This document shows positions 55,081-63,293 of a stretch of 64,000 nt of DNA, in pieces. Every line of letters starts with the position of its first letter. The first letter of the stretch is position 1. The position numbers were made by a program, and so were the translations under genes. A model generated the notes under the pieces. The model saw only the letters and a program-made list of their open reading frames with translations, had not been told where the DNA came from and did no database searches. This DNA is from Chloroflexota bacterium. GTDB taxonomy: Bacteria > Chloroflexota > Anaerolineae > Anaerolineales > Villigracilaceae. The stretch is taken from assembly GCA_013388855.1 (NCBI GenBank), contig JACAEM010000033.1, positions 62,001 through 126,000 of the forward strand. Reading direction: 5' to 3'.

Positions 55081-56504
55081 GAATGCACCTCCAGCATGGA
55101 TGCGATACGATCCATCCGCAAACCGTGGGAGCCCTTGATGAGCACAGCGTCTTTTTCGGTTAAATTGGCTCTCAGCCATTCCACCAGCGGATCGAATTCC
55201 GTGAACTCGACGATGGCAGTCTTTTTCATTCCGGCGCGGCGGGCGGCCTCCGCGATCATGTGAGCGCGTTCGCCCAGTGTAACGAGCATGTCCGCGACCT
55301 GCGCGGCGCGCAGACCGACCATTTCATGTCCGCCGCGTTCGTACGGACCGAGTTCGAGCATATCGCCAAGCACCGCCACCTTGCGCCCTTCCAGTTCATC
55401 GAGCAGGTTGAGCGCGGCGAGCATGGATTCAGGGGATGCATTGTAGGTATCGTCCAGCAACAACGCACCGGTCTGGCTTCGCACGGCAGCGAGGCGTAAT
55501 TGTGTGTGACCCTGGTTCAAACCTTCAAGAATCTCCTGCCAGTTCATCCCTTCGGCAAGACCGACCGCCGCGGCGCGCAGCGCTGTATGCACCGAGTGAC
55601 GACCAATCAATGGGATTCGGACGTGCAGAATCTCGCCTTGATAGTGGAGTCGAAAGCGGATCCCTTCCAGCCCGAGACCTACAACCTGATCCGCCCAGAG
55701 GTGCGCTTCGTTGGACAAGCCGTAGAAAAAGACGCGCGCCTTCGTTTTTTCCTCCATTTTGCGGACCCACGGGTCGTCAAAGTTGAGGATTGCCACGCCC
55801 TCTGGAGCCGGGGGCAATGCCTGGACCAGTTCCGCCTTGCCACGGGCGATGGCTTCCTGCGACCCGGCGCGTTCCGCATGGACGGTGCCGATATTGGTCA
55901 CGACCCCGACCTGCGGCTGGGCAATGTCGCACAGGAAGGCAATCTCGCCGGGGACGTAAAATCCCATTTCCATCACAGCGCGTTGATGACCGGGGCTCAG
56001 GCGCAGCATCGTGAGCGGCAGTCCGATTTCATTGTTCAGGTTGCCGGGGCTTTTGAGCGTGCGGTAACGCGTGCTTAGCACTTCCGCCACCATCTCCTTG
56101 GTCGTTGATTTTCCGACACTGCCGGTGATGCCAATCACGCGCAGGTTCAGTTTGCGGCGCCAGAAACGCGCAATCTGCTGCAGGGCGGTCAGGGTGTTTT
56201 CCACGCGCAAGCAGAGCGGGGTGGTGAGGTCCTGCCCGGCAAAGGAGTCGGCTGAGGTAACGGTGCGCAGGTCAAAGGTCCGGAGGGAGGCATCCACATC
56301 CCGCTGGATCAAGGCAAAAGAGGCTCCCCGCTTGAATGCTTCACCGATGAAGTCGTGTCCATCCACGCGTTCGCCGGGAATGGCGACGAACAGCGAACCG
56401 GGAATTACCTGGCGCGAGTCAATGACCGCCTCGGTGATGACCGTTACGGCAAGCGGACGGAAATTCGTCAGGGCTTCGAGGGCATCTGCGATCGTGAGCA
56501 TCAT
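55077..56504 (-). CDS. murF: UDP-MurNAc-tripeptide--D-Ala-D-Ala ligase MurF
   Basis: This 475-residue Mur ligase attaches D-Ala-D-Ala to UDP-MurNAc-tripeptide. It has an N-terminal UDP-binding part (VITEAVIDSRQVIPGSLFVAIPGERVDGHDFIGEAFKRGA), the ATP loop VIGITGSVGKSTTKEM, the NLNNEIGLPLTMLRL motif and the C-terminal DDTYNASPESMLAALNLL plus VLGDMLELG. The start is one of two ATGs overlapping the ftsI stop (ATGA). murE, the usual neighbour, is absent. Confidence 0.95.
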   Translation of the reverse strand: MMLTIADALEALTNFRPLAVTVITEAVIDSRQVIPGSLFVAIPGERVDGHDFIGEAFKRGASFALIQRDVDASLRTFDLRTVTSADSFAGQDLTTPLCLRVENTLTALQQIARFWRRKLNLRVIGITGSVGKSTTKEMVAEVLSTRYRTLKSPGNLNNEIGLPLTMLRLSPGHQRAVMEMGFYVPGEIAFLCDIAQPQVGVVTNIGTVHAERAGSQEAIARGKAELVQALPPAPEGVAILNFDDPWVRKMEEKTKARVFFYGLSNEAHLWADQVVGLGLEGIRFRLHYQGEILHVRIPLIGRHSVHTALRAAAVGLAEGMNWQEILEGLNQGHTQLRLAAVRSQTGALLLDDTYNASPESMLAALNLLDELEGRKVAVLGDMLELGPYERGGHEMVGLRAAQVADMLVTLGERAHMIAEAARRAGMKKTAIVEFTEFDPLVEWLRANLTEKDAVLIKGSHGLRMDRIASMLEVHS

Positions 56505-58240
56505 GGGGTGATTGCCAATTGGTTGCGGACAACGTCGGGCGGGATGTTGAGCATGATGACGGTTTCCTCCGCCACCTGTGCGAAGACGGGCGCGGCAGTT
56601 TCGGAACTCCAGATGGAGGCGCTGGGTTTTTGCAGCCAAACGTAGATCATGAATTGCGGGTCGTCCGCGGGGCCCCAACCAATAAATGACACATTGGTGT
56701 GGGTCGAATCGTAGCCAAAATCGGTCGGGATCTGGGCGGTGCCGGTCTTGCCGACGAGGCGATAGCCAGGCAGTAATGCCAGGGAGGATTCCTGCTCCAG
56801 CGAGATCGCCAGCATTTCGTTGAGCGTTCGGGCGGTTTCAGCAGAGATGGGCGAACCGGCATATTGCGAGGGGACGTTATATTGGTGTCCGTCACGCAGC
56901 ATGGAGTATAAAACGTGTGGCGTAACCATGCGCCCGTCATTAGCAATCGCCGATACCGCCATCATCATCTGCAACGGTGTGACCGTGACCCCCTGACCGA
57001 AGGCGTTCGTGCCGAGGTCAACGTTGTACCAGTCCGAATCACCCGGGACTTTGAGCCTGCCCATCGCTTCACCGGCGAGGTCGATGCCGGTGGGATGACC
57101 CAGCCCAAAACGTTCCATGTATCCATAGAAGGTCTGCGGCCCCATCTGCGTGGCGACCCATGCCAGACAAACATTCAATGAGTGTTGGAGACAGCCGATC
57201 ATATCCTGCTGTCCCCACGAGTCGCGGTTCCAATTCTGGATATTGATGCCGCCCACCACAATGGAGCCGGTATCGATATAGGTGGTGCCAGGCGTGACAG
57301 TTCCCGTGTCGAGCGCGGCAGCCATCGTCAGCACTTTGACAACAGAGCCGGCTTCGTACGCCATGCCGATGGCGCGGTTGTATTGACTGCCGTTGTCATA
57401 CAGCGTGAAATAATCGGTGTAATTGTTCAGGTTCAGGCGCGGCGTGGTCGCCATGGCAAGGATCTCGCCGTTGCGCGGGTCCATGACGATGATCGCGCCG
57501 TTTTCCGCGCCATAGTTCATTAATGCCTGGTCGAGGATGGTCTCGACCTTGGCTTGCAGGTCGCGGTTCAAGGTGAGGACGAGGGTGGTTCCATTGGGGA
57601 CTTTGGGAATCTCGGCGGCTTTATTCGGGTCACGCGGCACCCAGACCTGTACAGGATTACCTGCCAGCAGGTCGTTGTATTTTTCCTCGATCCCAAAATA
57701 GCCGCGTCCGTCGCGTGTGACAAACCCAAGCACGTTCGAAGCGAGACTGTTTTCAGGGTAACTGCGCTGGAAATGAGGCTTGAAACCCAGTCCGCTCAGG
57801 CTGCTGTCGTCAGCATCCTCCATTTGTCTCATCAATTCCTGGATCGAAGAAACGGTCTCCGCGCCGACATAATCCTGGATGACCACATACTGCCAACTCT
57901 CGGGGGAATCGGTCAATTTGTTATACACTTCATCGTAAGAGAGTCCGAGGTAGGTTCCCAAAACGGAAGCCAGTTTCTCCGGGTCTGTCATATCAGGGAG
58001 ACTCACACCCACTTCATAGACCGTCCGGTTGCCCGCCAGCAGGTGACCGCCGCGGTCGTAGATTTCGCCGCGCTCAGGATAGATCGTGGCAAACTCACCT
58101 GAATAACGGTCGCCCTGTGAGATGAAAATTTTCGCCTGTTCGCTGTTTTGGATGCGAATCATCTGCACAATGACAGCCAGACCGGCAAAGACAAGGCCGA
58201 TCATGACGAACAACGAACGAACAGCATACATTTGTCGCAT
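56501..58240 (-). CDS. ftsI: Class B penicillin-binding protein / septal transpeptidase FtsI
   Basis: This 579-residue bitopic D,D-transpeptidase cross-links septal peptidoglycan. It has one N-terminal membrane helix (about 7-29) and a pedestal domain (RGEIYDRGGHLLAGNRTVYEVGV). The transpeptidase domain has the active serine motif AGSVVKVLTMAAALDTG (S-x-x-K), the SLN motif in QHSLNVCLAWV and KTGTA in RLVGKTGTAQIPTDF. No PASTA domains are seen at the C-terminus, which ends soon after the domain. The start is MRQMYAVRS, whose ATG shares one base with the ftsL stop. Confidence 0.94.
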   Translation of the reverse strand: MRQMYAVRSLFVMIGLVFAGLAVIVQMIRIQNSEQAKIFISQGDRYSGEFATIYPERGEIYDRGGHLLAGNRTVYEVGVSLPDMTDPEKLASVLGTYLGLSYDEVYNKLTDSPESWQYVVIQDYVGAETVSSIQELMRQMEDADDSSLSGLGFKPHFQRSYPENSLASNVLGFVTRDGRGYFGIEEKYNDLLAGNPVQVWVPRDPNKAAEIPKVPNGTTLVLTLNRDLQAKVETILDQALMNYGAENGAIIVMDPRNGEILAMATTPRLNLNNYTDYFTLYDNGSQYNRAIGMAYEAGSVVKVLTMAAALDTGTVTPGTTYIDTGSIVVGGINIQNWNRDSWGQQDMIGCLQHSLNVCLAWVATQMGPQTFYGYMERFGLGHPTGIDLAGEAMGRLKVPGDSDWYNVDLGTNAFGQGVTVTPLQMMMAVSAIANDGRMVTPHVLYSMLRDGHQYNVPSQYAGSPISAETARTLNEMLAISLEQESSLALLPGYRLVGKTGTAQIPTDFGYDSTHTNVSFIGWGPADDPQFMIYVWLQKPSASIWSSETAAPVFAQVAEETVIMLNIPPDVVRNQLAITP

Positions 58241-58701
58241 CAGTGAGAGCCTCCGCTTTTGACGCGTTCGTCCACCCACTCCAGCAGGGACTGTGTATAT
58301 TCCGCGGGAATCGTCTGCGAGTGTGGAGTATTGTCTTCAGCGGCTTGCAGGATCGCGGGTTCGGGAGGTACGAAACCGGAGACGGCAATATAGTCCAATT
58401 CGCCGGGCTTCACAGGGCGGTAGCCCAGTTCGAGGGCGCGGCGCTCCATTTCAGCGGTGGAGGTCAGGTTGGCGAGCCTGGTCTCAAGGTCGGCATTGGC
58501 GCGTTGAATGGTGGTAATCTCAAAACGCAGTTCCTGGATCTCGCGTCCCGCCACGGCGGCGCGGGCGGTCACATCGAGGTAGAGCGCCGCGATCATCGCC
58601 ACACCAATGACGGTGAGCAGGAACGCGGCAACCCACTGACGTTGCACACGCCAGGGAGCCTGTTTATAAGCATGGATGATTTGAACTGCTTGTCCTTGCA
58701 T
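58240..58701 (-). CDS. ftsL: FtsL/FtsB-like septum protein
   Basis: This 153-residue bitopic protein has a short cytoplasmic start, one membrane helix (about 22-44; WVAAFLLTVIGVAMIAALYLDV) and a coiled-coil region (about 50-90; REIQELRFEITTIQRANADLETRLANLTSTAEMERRALELGY). A longer external tail of about 55 residues rich in Pro and Glu follows. The position between rsmH and ftsI is the usual place for ftsL. Sequence conservation in this family is low, so the name depends on the position and the topology. Confidence 0.8.
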   Translation of the reverse strand: MQGQAVQIIHAYKQAPWRVQRQWVAAFLLTVIGVAMIAALYLDVTARAAVAGREIQELRFEITTIQRANADLETRLANLTSTAEMERRALELGYRPVKPGELDYIAVSGFVPPEPAILQAAEDNTPHSQTIPAEYTQSLLEWVDERVKSGGSH

Positions 58702-58732
58702 AACGACCTTTATATTTGGGCGAATTGGTCGC

Positions 58733-58758
58733 GTAGCGCCGAATCAATTCGGCGTTAC
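58733..58758. terminator. Hairpin across the rsmH stop codon
   Basis: GTAGCGCCGAAT (58733-58744) pairs with ATTCGGCGTTAC (58747-58758), with one G-T wobble. It covers the rsmH stop and could reduce transcription into ftsL or protect the mRNA end. Confidence 0.5.
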
Positions 58759-59678
58759 AGTTTTTCGATAATGCGAAGCTTCGCACTCCGCGCTCTCGGA
58801 TTGTTTCGTATCTCTTCCTCCGAGGGCGTAATCGGTTTTCGGTTTACCTCTTTCACTACAGCGTCACGTTCAACTTCGTAGAGTCGCTCATAGGGCGGAT
58901 TCTTCAGCGCCCGGCCCTGCTCGCGGAAGAACTCCTTGACGATACGATCCTCCAGCGAGTGGAAGGAGATGACGGCGAGTCTCCCGCCGGACCTCAAACC
59001 TGCCACCGCTTGGGGAAGGACCACCTCAATGGAGGACAGTTCCTCATTCACCGCGATCCGCAGCGCCTGGAATGTCCGCGTGGCGGGGTGGACCCGATCC
59101 CCCCGGCGGGGAGAGGCGCTCTCGATGGCGGCGACCAGTTCCCGGGTCGTGTGAAGCGGTCTCGCCTTGACGATGGCTCGCGCGATTTTGCGGGAGTCCC
59201 GCTCTTCGCCGTATTGGTAGATCAAGTCTGCCAGTTCCCGTTCTGTTAGCTTGTTCACCAAATCAGCGGCGGTCTGCGGAACATGTGGGCCGAAACGCAT
59301 GTCGAGCGGCGCGTCCTGCATGAACGAAAAACCGCGCTCGGGCGTATCGAACTGCATGGACGAAGCGCCCAGGTCGAGCACGATGCCATCCACCGCGTCC
59401 CAGCCGAGTTGTCTCAGTTGTGCGGATAGAGACGTATAGGAGGCTTGCGCCAGATGAACGCGATGTTCGTAAGGAGCCAAGGTCTTACGAGCAATCGCCA
59501 ACGCCTGCGGATCCACATCCAGACCCAGCAGTTGTCCATCTGGCGCACACGCCTCCAAAATGCCGCGGGCATGACCGCCCGCGCCGAGAGTTCCATCCAC
59601 ATAACGCCCTCCGCGATGAGGTTGCAACGCGTGTATAATCTCTTGGTAAAGTACAGGTTGGTGCGGCGAACGGTCCAT
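58755..59678 (-). CDS. rsmH: 16S rRNA (cytosine1402-N4)-methyltransferase RsmH
   Basis: This 307-residue SAM methyltransferase modifies C1402 of 16S rRNA in the P site. It begins MDRSPHQPVLYQEIIHAL with the GGRYVDGTLGAGGHARGIL glycine loop. GIVLDLGASSMQFDTPERGFSFMQDAPLDMRF and the C-terminal SFHSLEDRIVKEFFRE are typical. RIAVNEELSSIEVVLPQAV is also conserved. The start is the ATG at 59678; 54 earlier in-frame codons run through mraZ and are spurious. No strong ribosome site is seen. Confidence 0.95.
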   Translation of the reverse strand: MDRSPHQPVLYQEIIHALQPHRGGRYVDGTLGAGGHARGILEACAPDGQLLGLDVDPQALAIARKTLAPYEHRVHLAQASYTSLSAQLRQLGWDAVDGIVLDLGASSMQFDTPERGFSFMQDAPLDMRFGPHVPQTAADLVNKLTERELADLIYQYGEERDSRKIARAIVKARPLHTTRELVAAIESASPRRGDRVHPATRTFQALRIAVNEELSSIEVVLPQAVAGLRSGGRLAVISFHSLEDRIVKEFFREQGRALKNPPYERLYEVERDAVVKEVNRKPITPSEEEIRNNPRARSAKLRIIEKL

Positions 59679-59734
59679 GTGCGCAGAAGGCTTTCTCTCG
59701 CGCCGGCAACAAGCGGCGCAGTTGAGACTGCACC

Positions 59735-60184
59735 CTACGCCCCGGAGGGCTTTGAAAGATTGAGTGCGGCGAAGCGTTGTTCGTTGGCTTCCACATCCTG
59801 CAATTTGTCCATCTGCGCTTTCCATTCGGCAGGGGCCCACACTTCAAAATAATCGCCCTGCCCCGCCACGGTGAGTTCCCCGCTTTCGATGCCGAGAAAC
59901 TGACGCAGATTCTGCGGAACAAGCACGCGTCCGACCTTATCCACTTCGACGGGATACGCGTTCGAGAGGATCAACCTTCGCAACATGCGCGCCGTCGGGT
60001 CAGCCATGTTCATGGCGTTGATGAGAGCGTACACTTCCTTAAAGTACGCGTCGGTCATCACCATCAGACATTTATCGAAACCCTGAGTGATGTAGGCGCC
60101 AGCCGCCAGCAAGTCGCGATAACGCGCCGGGATCATCAGGCGTCCTTTATCATCGAGGTTGTGCTGGAACTGACCCAAGAACAT
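59735..60184 (-). CDS. mraZ: Transcriptional regulator MraZ
   Basis: This 149-residue protein contains two SpoVT/AbrB-like swapped-hairpin repeats: MFLGQFQHNLDDKGRLMIPARYRDLL and AYPVEVDKVGRVLVPQNLRQFLGIE. MraZ binds repeats upstream of its own gene and represses the dcw operon. Three 10-base-spaced repeats with the expected GTGG core lie just upstream of this gene at 60235-60259. The ribosome site is AAGGA. Length is in the normal range of 140-155 residues. Confidence 0.95.
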   Translation of the reverse strand: MFLGQFQHNLDDKGRLMIPARYRDLLAAGAYITQGFDKCLMVMTDAYFKEVYALINAMNMADPTARMLRRLILSNAYPVEVDKVGRVLVPQNLRQFLGIESGELTVAGQGDYFEVWAPAEWKAQMDKLQDVEANEQRFAALNLSKPSGA

Positions 60185-60234
60185 TTGTGCTATAATTCCT
60201 TTTAATGGGCGAACGCCGGGGCGACCGGCGTCCT

Positions 60235-60287
60235 ACCACTTTCTACCACTTTTTCCCACATTATACGCTTTTTGAGGGAAAAAGCAA
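60235..60287 (-). promoter_or_regulatory. dcw promoter with three MraZ boxes
   Basis: On the minus strand the -35-like TTGCTT (60282-60287), 16 bases, and TATAAT (60260-60265) are followed directly by GTGGGAAAAA, GTGGTAGAAA and GTGGTAGGAC. These are three direct repeats with a 10-base period (cores at 60235-60239, 60245-60249 and 60255-60259). This matches the known MraZ operator layout, and the boxes lie at the start point of transcription, so binding should repress. Confidence 0.8.
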
Positions 60288-60332
60288 GTGGGTATACCTG
60301 TTTTCTCTACTCCCACTCATGTCCTACCATTT

Positions 60333-61235
60333 ATGACACTATCACTCCCATTCAACCTGCTCGAAGCCACACGCTGGAAGGAGTACGCTTTACTCGATAG
60401 CGGCGACGGCATGAAGCTGGAACGCTTCGGCAAATACGTTTTTGTACGACCCGAATCGCAGGCAATGTGGAAACGTTCGCTCGACGCCGAGTGGAAGAAA
60501 GCCGATGCGGTCTTCATTCCCACCGGCGAGGAAAGCGGCGGTCACTGGGATTTCAAAAAGAAAGTGGACCAAGGATGGGAAATGCACTACCCGCTTCCTC
60601 ACTCATCAAAAGGGCTTACCTTCAAGGTAATGACAACTCCCGGCCGGCATTTGGGAGTTTTTCCCGAAGTCGCCTCCCACTGGGACCAGGTGGCTGATCT
60701 CGTTAAAAAGGCGGGTTTCCAGCCGAAAATACTCAACCTGTTCGGCTACACCGGGCTGGCATCGCTGGCGGCGGCCGCGGCTGGCGCACAAGTCACCCAC
60801 GTGGACGCGTCAAAGAAGTCTGTGGGGTGGGCGCGCGAGAATCAGGCGCTCTCCGGTTTGAGCGACGCGCCCATCCGCTGGATCGTGGACGACGCGTTGA
60901 AATTCGTCCAGCGCGAAGCGCGCCGCGGCTCCAAATATGACGGCATCCTCCTCGACCCGCCCAAGTTCGGGCGCGGTCCCAAAGGCGAAGTATGGGAAGT
61001 GTACAAATCCCTGCCCACGTTGCTTTCAGCCTGCCGCGAGTGTTTGAGCGATACGCCGCTGTTCGTGATTACAACGGTATATGCCGTGCGCGCGTCGGCG
61101 ATTCACGTGGCGCAAGCTTTGGATGAAATGATGTCTGGTTTTGGGGGAAGAATCGATATGGGAGAACTGGTCACGCGCGAGCAAAGTGCGGGAAGGTTAC
61201 TGTCTCAGGCGGTGTATGCACGGTGGGAAAGATAG
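60333..61235 (+). CDS. Class I SAM-dependent methyltransferase, RlmI-like domain
   Basis: This 300-residue protein carries the methyltransferase half typical of RlmI-like rRNA methyltransferases: ILNLFGYTGLASLAAAAAGAQVTHVDASKKSVGWARENQAL (motif I), IRWIVDDALKFVQREARRG (motif III) and DGILLDPPKFGRGPKGEVWEV (motif IV with DPPKFG). There is no PUA domain at the N-terminus. The start MTLSLPFNLLEATRWK has no visible ribosome site; a GTG at 60288 in the same frame would read into the promoter region of mraZ. The substrate is probably rRNA, but this is inferred. Confidence 0.82.
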   Translation: MTLSLPFNLLEATRWKEYALLDSGDGMKLERFGKYVFVRPESQAMWKRSLDAEWKKADAVFIPTGEESGGHWDFKKKVDQGWEMHYPLPHSSKGLTFKVMTTPGRHLGVFPEVASHWDQVADLVKKAGFQPKILNLFGYTGLASLAAAAAGAQVTHVDASKKSVGWARENQALSGLSDAPIRWIVDDALKFVQREARRGSKYDGILLDPPKFGRGPKGEVWEVYKSLPTLLSACRECLSDTPLFVITTVYAVRASAIHVAQALDEMMSGFGGRIDMGELVTREQSAGRLLSQAVYARWER

Positions 61236-61256
61236 CAACGGCTCTGGCATCTGAAA

Positions 61257-62156
61257 TTACTTCACCTTGAGCGGCTTAAAGCCCTCTCCCAGTGCCTCGT
61301 GTGCCGTACCAATGACCAGGAACGCCTGCGGATCGGTTTCGTGAACAATGGCTTTGAGCGTGGCCACCTCGGCGCGGGTGACCACACAATATAAGACCGG
61401 GCGCGCCTCCCCGGTATAGGCGCCTGCTCCTTCCAGGATGGTGACGCCCCGTTCGAGTTCCTGCAGCACGCGGCTGGAGATGGCGTCCGGTTCCCGGGTG
61501 ACGATCATCGCCGTGCGAACCGTCCCGCTGCCCTCGAGCACAGTTTCCGAGACCAGCCCGCTCACATAAAGCGTGATCATCGCATACAAGGCTTCCTTCC
61601 AGCCAAAGACAAATCCCGCCCCCAAAATGACGACCGTATCCGTGATGAGATAACTCTGCGTCATCGAGACGCCGCGATAGTGGTTCAGGATGCGCGCTAG
61701 GATGTCCGAGCCGCCGCTGGTACCGCGCGCACGATAGACCAGCCCATAACCGATACCGCTGATAACCGCCCCATAGAGCGAGTTCAGGAAGATGTCGCCC
61801 TGCAGGTCGTGGATAAGCCGGGTCGCCGCGCCATTCTCAGCAAACAGGGCAGTCTTGATCAACAAGTCGGTAAAGAGAGAATAGGTAATGATGGAAAACG
61901 CAGTACGAATGGCGAAATGCCGTCCGCCGAGGAACCGCCAGCCCAGCAGAAAGAGCGGAACATTGCCAATGAACACCATCAAACCGATGGGCCAGCCGGT
62001 GAAATGGTTGAGCAATTGCGAAATGCCGCTCACCCCGCCCGAAGCCAGATTCGCCGGGACGAAAAACAACCGCAGTGAAAGCGCTTGCAGGATGGCAGCA
62101 ACCACGATGAGGGCATAATCGCGGATGGTGGGGAAATAATTCTTGAAGTTTTTCAT
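61257..62156 (-). CDS. YitT-family membrane protein (DUF161/DUF2179)
   Basis: This 299-residue protein has five hydrophobic helices (about 13-32, 50-72, 80-102, 125-146 and 170-195) in a YitT-type membrane domain: NLASGGVSGISQLLNHFTGWPIGLMVFIGNVPLFLLGW and YRARGTSGGSDILARILNHYRGVSMTQSYLITD. A C-terminal soluble DUF2179 domain follows, with GVTILEGAGAYTGEARPVLYCVVTRAEVATLKAIVHETDPQAFLVIG. The function of the family is unknown. It is separate from the YczE-type gene at 39111-39755, which lacks the DUF2179 domain. Confidence 0.88.
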   Translation of the reverse strand: MKNFKNYFPTIRDYALIVVAAILQALSLRLFFVPANLASGGVSGISQLLNHFTGWPIGLMVFIGNVPLFLLGWRFLGGRHFAIRTAFSIITYSLFTDLLIKTALFAENGAATRLIHDLQGDIFLNSLYGAVISGIGYGLVYRARGTSGGSDILARILNHYRGVSMTQSYLITDTVVILGAGFVFGWKEALYAMITLYVSGLVSETVLEGSGTVRTAMIVTREPDAISSRVLQELERGVTILEGAGAYTGEARPVLYCVVTRAEVATLKAIVHETDPQAFLVIGTAHEALGEGFKPLKVK

Positions 62157-62169
62157 GCGTTCCTTCAGT

Positions 62170-62209
62170 GTTGGAAAGTTGGAAGGTTCAAACGTTTCGA
62201 CTTTCCAAC
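62170..62209. repeat. Inverted repeat of low-complexity GGAAGGTT type
   Basis: GTTGGAAAGT (62170-62179) and ACTTTCCAAC (62200-62209) form a 10-bp stem with TTGGAAGGTT-rich sequence in and around it. It lies downstream of a dehydrogenase gene and may act as a terminator. Confidence 0.5.
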
Positions 62210-62211
62210 CT

Positions 62212-63096
62212 TCAAACGATTTCCACCCCTGCCAATTTCTCGATCACACCCACTACAGCGGAATTATCCAACTCGCCCATGCCGAGGTCGATCATTTGCT
62301 GGAAGAGTTTTGTGTTCGCCTCCGTCCCTGAAACGGGAATATTATATTCTTTTGCAGTCTCCATAACGATTTTCAAGTCCTTCAATTGCATGTATGCCTT
62401 GAAACCGGGGTTACGGTTGCCGTCGAACAGGCGCGGCGGTTTGACGTCCAGTGTCCAGCACTGGGCGGCGCCGCCTTTGATGGCATCGACTACTTTTTTG
62501 GGGTCGACTCCCGCCTTCCTAGCAAAAACGAGCAGTTCACCCATCGCCACCATCTGCGCCGCGACCATGATCTGGTTCGCCGCCTTCGCCACCTGACCAG
62601 CCCCTGCCTCACCGACGTGTGTCACAGTCCTGCCCATCGCCAGGAGAACGGGCATGACCTTCTCCAATGCGGACGCGTCGCCGCCGACCATGATAGTAAG
62701 CGTTCCATTGCGAGCGCCAATATCGCCGCCGGAGACAGGCGCATCAAGGGCAAGGACGCCCTTTTCGGCAAGTCTTTCCGCAATGCGGCGGGCAACGGCG
62801 GGCTTGATGGTGGAGTTGTCCACGTAAATCAATCCCTCGTGCGCGCCTTCGATGATGCCATCCTCACCCAAAACCACCTGTTCTACATCGGGAGAATCGG
62901 GCAGGTTGGTGAAGACCACATCCACCTGCCCAGCAACTTCACGAGGAGAGAATGCGGCGGTTGCACCTTCGGTAACCAGTTCTTCCACGGCGGCGCGCGA
63001 ACGGTTATGGACGACGAGGGGAAATCCCGCCTTGAGAATGTTGCGGGCAATCGATTTGCCCATCAATCCGAGACCGATGTATCCAACCTTGAGCAT
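62212..63096 (-). CDS. Beta-hydroxyacid dehydrogenase (3-hydroxyisobutyrate/tartronate semialdehyde type)
   Basis: This 294-residue NAD(P)-dependent enzyme starts MLKVGYIGLGLMGKSIARNIL (Rossmann). It has the substrate-binding DAPVSGGDIGARNGTLTIMVGG and the catalytic Lys region GAGQVAKAANQIMVAAQMVAMGEL. These define the beta-hydroxyacid dehydrogenases; the exact substrate (3-hydroxyisobutyrate, tartronate semialdehyde or similar) is unclear. The start has AAAGGA upstream; ten earlier in-frame codons are likely not coding. Confidence 0.88.
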   Translation of the reverse strand: MLKVGYIGLGLMGKSIARNILKAGFPLVVHNRSRAAVEELVTEGATAAFSPREVAGQVDVVFTNLPDSPDVEQVVLGEDGIIEGAHEGLIYVDNSTIKPAVARRIAERLAEKGVLALDAPVSGGDIGARNGTLTIMVGGDASALEKVMPVLLAMGRTVTHVGEAGAGQVAKAANQIMVAAQMVAMGELLVFARKAGVDPKKVVDAIKGGAAQCWTLDVKPPRLFDGNRNPGFKAYMQLKDLKIVMETAKEYNIPVSGTEANTKLFQQMIDLGMGELDNSAVVGVIEKLAGVEIV

Positions 63097-63156
63097 GGAA
63101 AAATTCCTTTCACCGCAAAGGCGCAAAGAGCACCGGGATTTTGAGGGATTATAACC

Positions 63157-63232
63157 GCCCCCTCCACCCTAACAGGCGCCTCCCCCATTTTCCGACGGAC
63201 TTTAATCGGAAAATGGGGGAGGCAGGTGGGGG
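63157..63232. repeat. Palindromic repeat, family B (copy 2)
   Basis: CCCCCTCCACCCTAACAGG-CGCCTCCCCC is followed by an 18-bp perfect inverted repeat, GCCTCCCCCATTTTCCGA (63178-63195) against its complement (63206-63223), and by CAGGTGGGGG. It matches the element at 42356-42432 in layout and in its left half. Confidence 0.68.
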
Positions 63233-63237
63233 ACAAA

Positions 63238-63267
63238 GAACCTGCCCCTCGCAGGAGGAGCAGGTTC
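63238..63267 (-). terminator. Hairpin terminator after the SIMPL gene
   Basis: GAACCTGC and GCAGGTTC form the stem downstream of the SIMPL gene's stop, followed on the minus strand by TTTGTC. Confidence 0.6.
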
Positions 63268-63293
63268 CGGTTGAGTCCGACGCGTGCGGCGTC

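Noticed and set aside
59679-59840. 54-codon upstream extension of rsmH into mraZ
   Set aside because: It is an out-of-frame reading of the mraZ 3' end, rich in Cys and Arg; the conserved protein begins at MDRSPHQPV.
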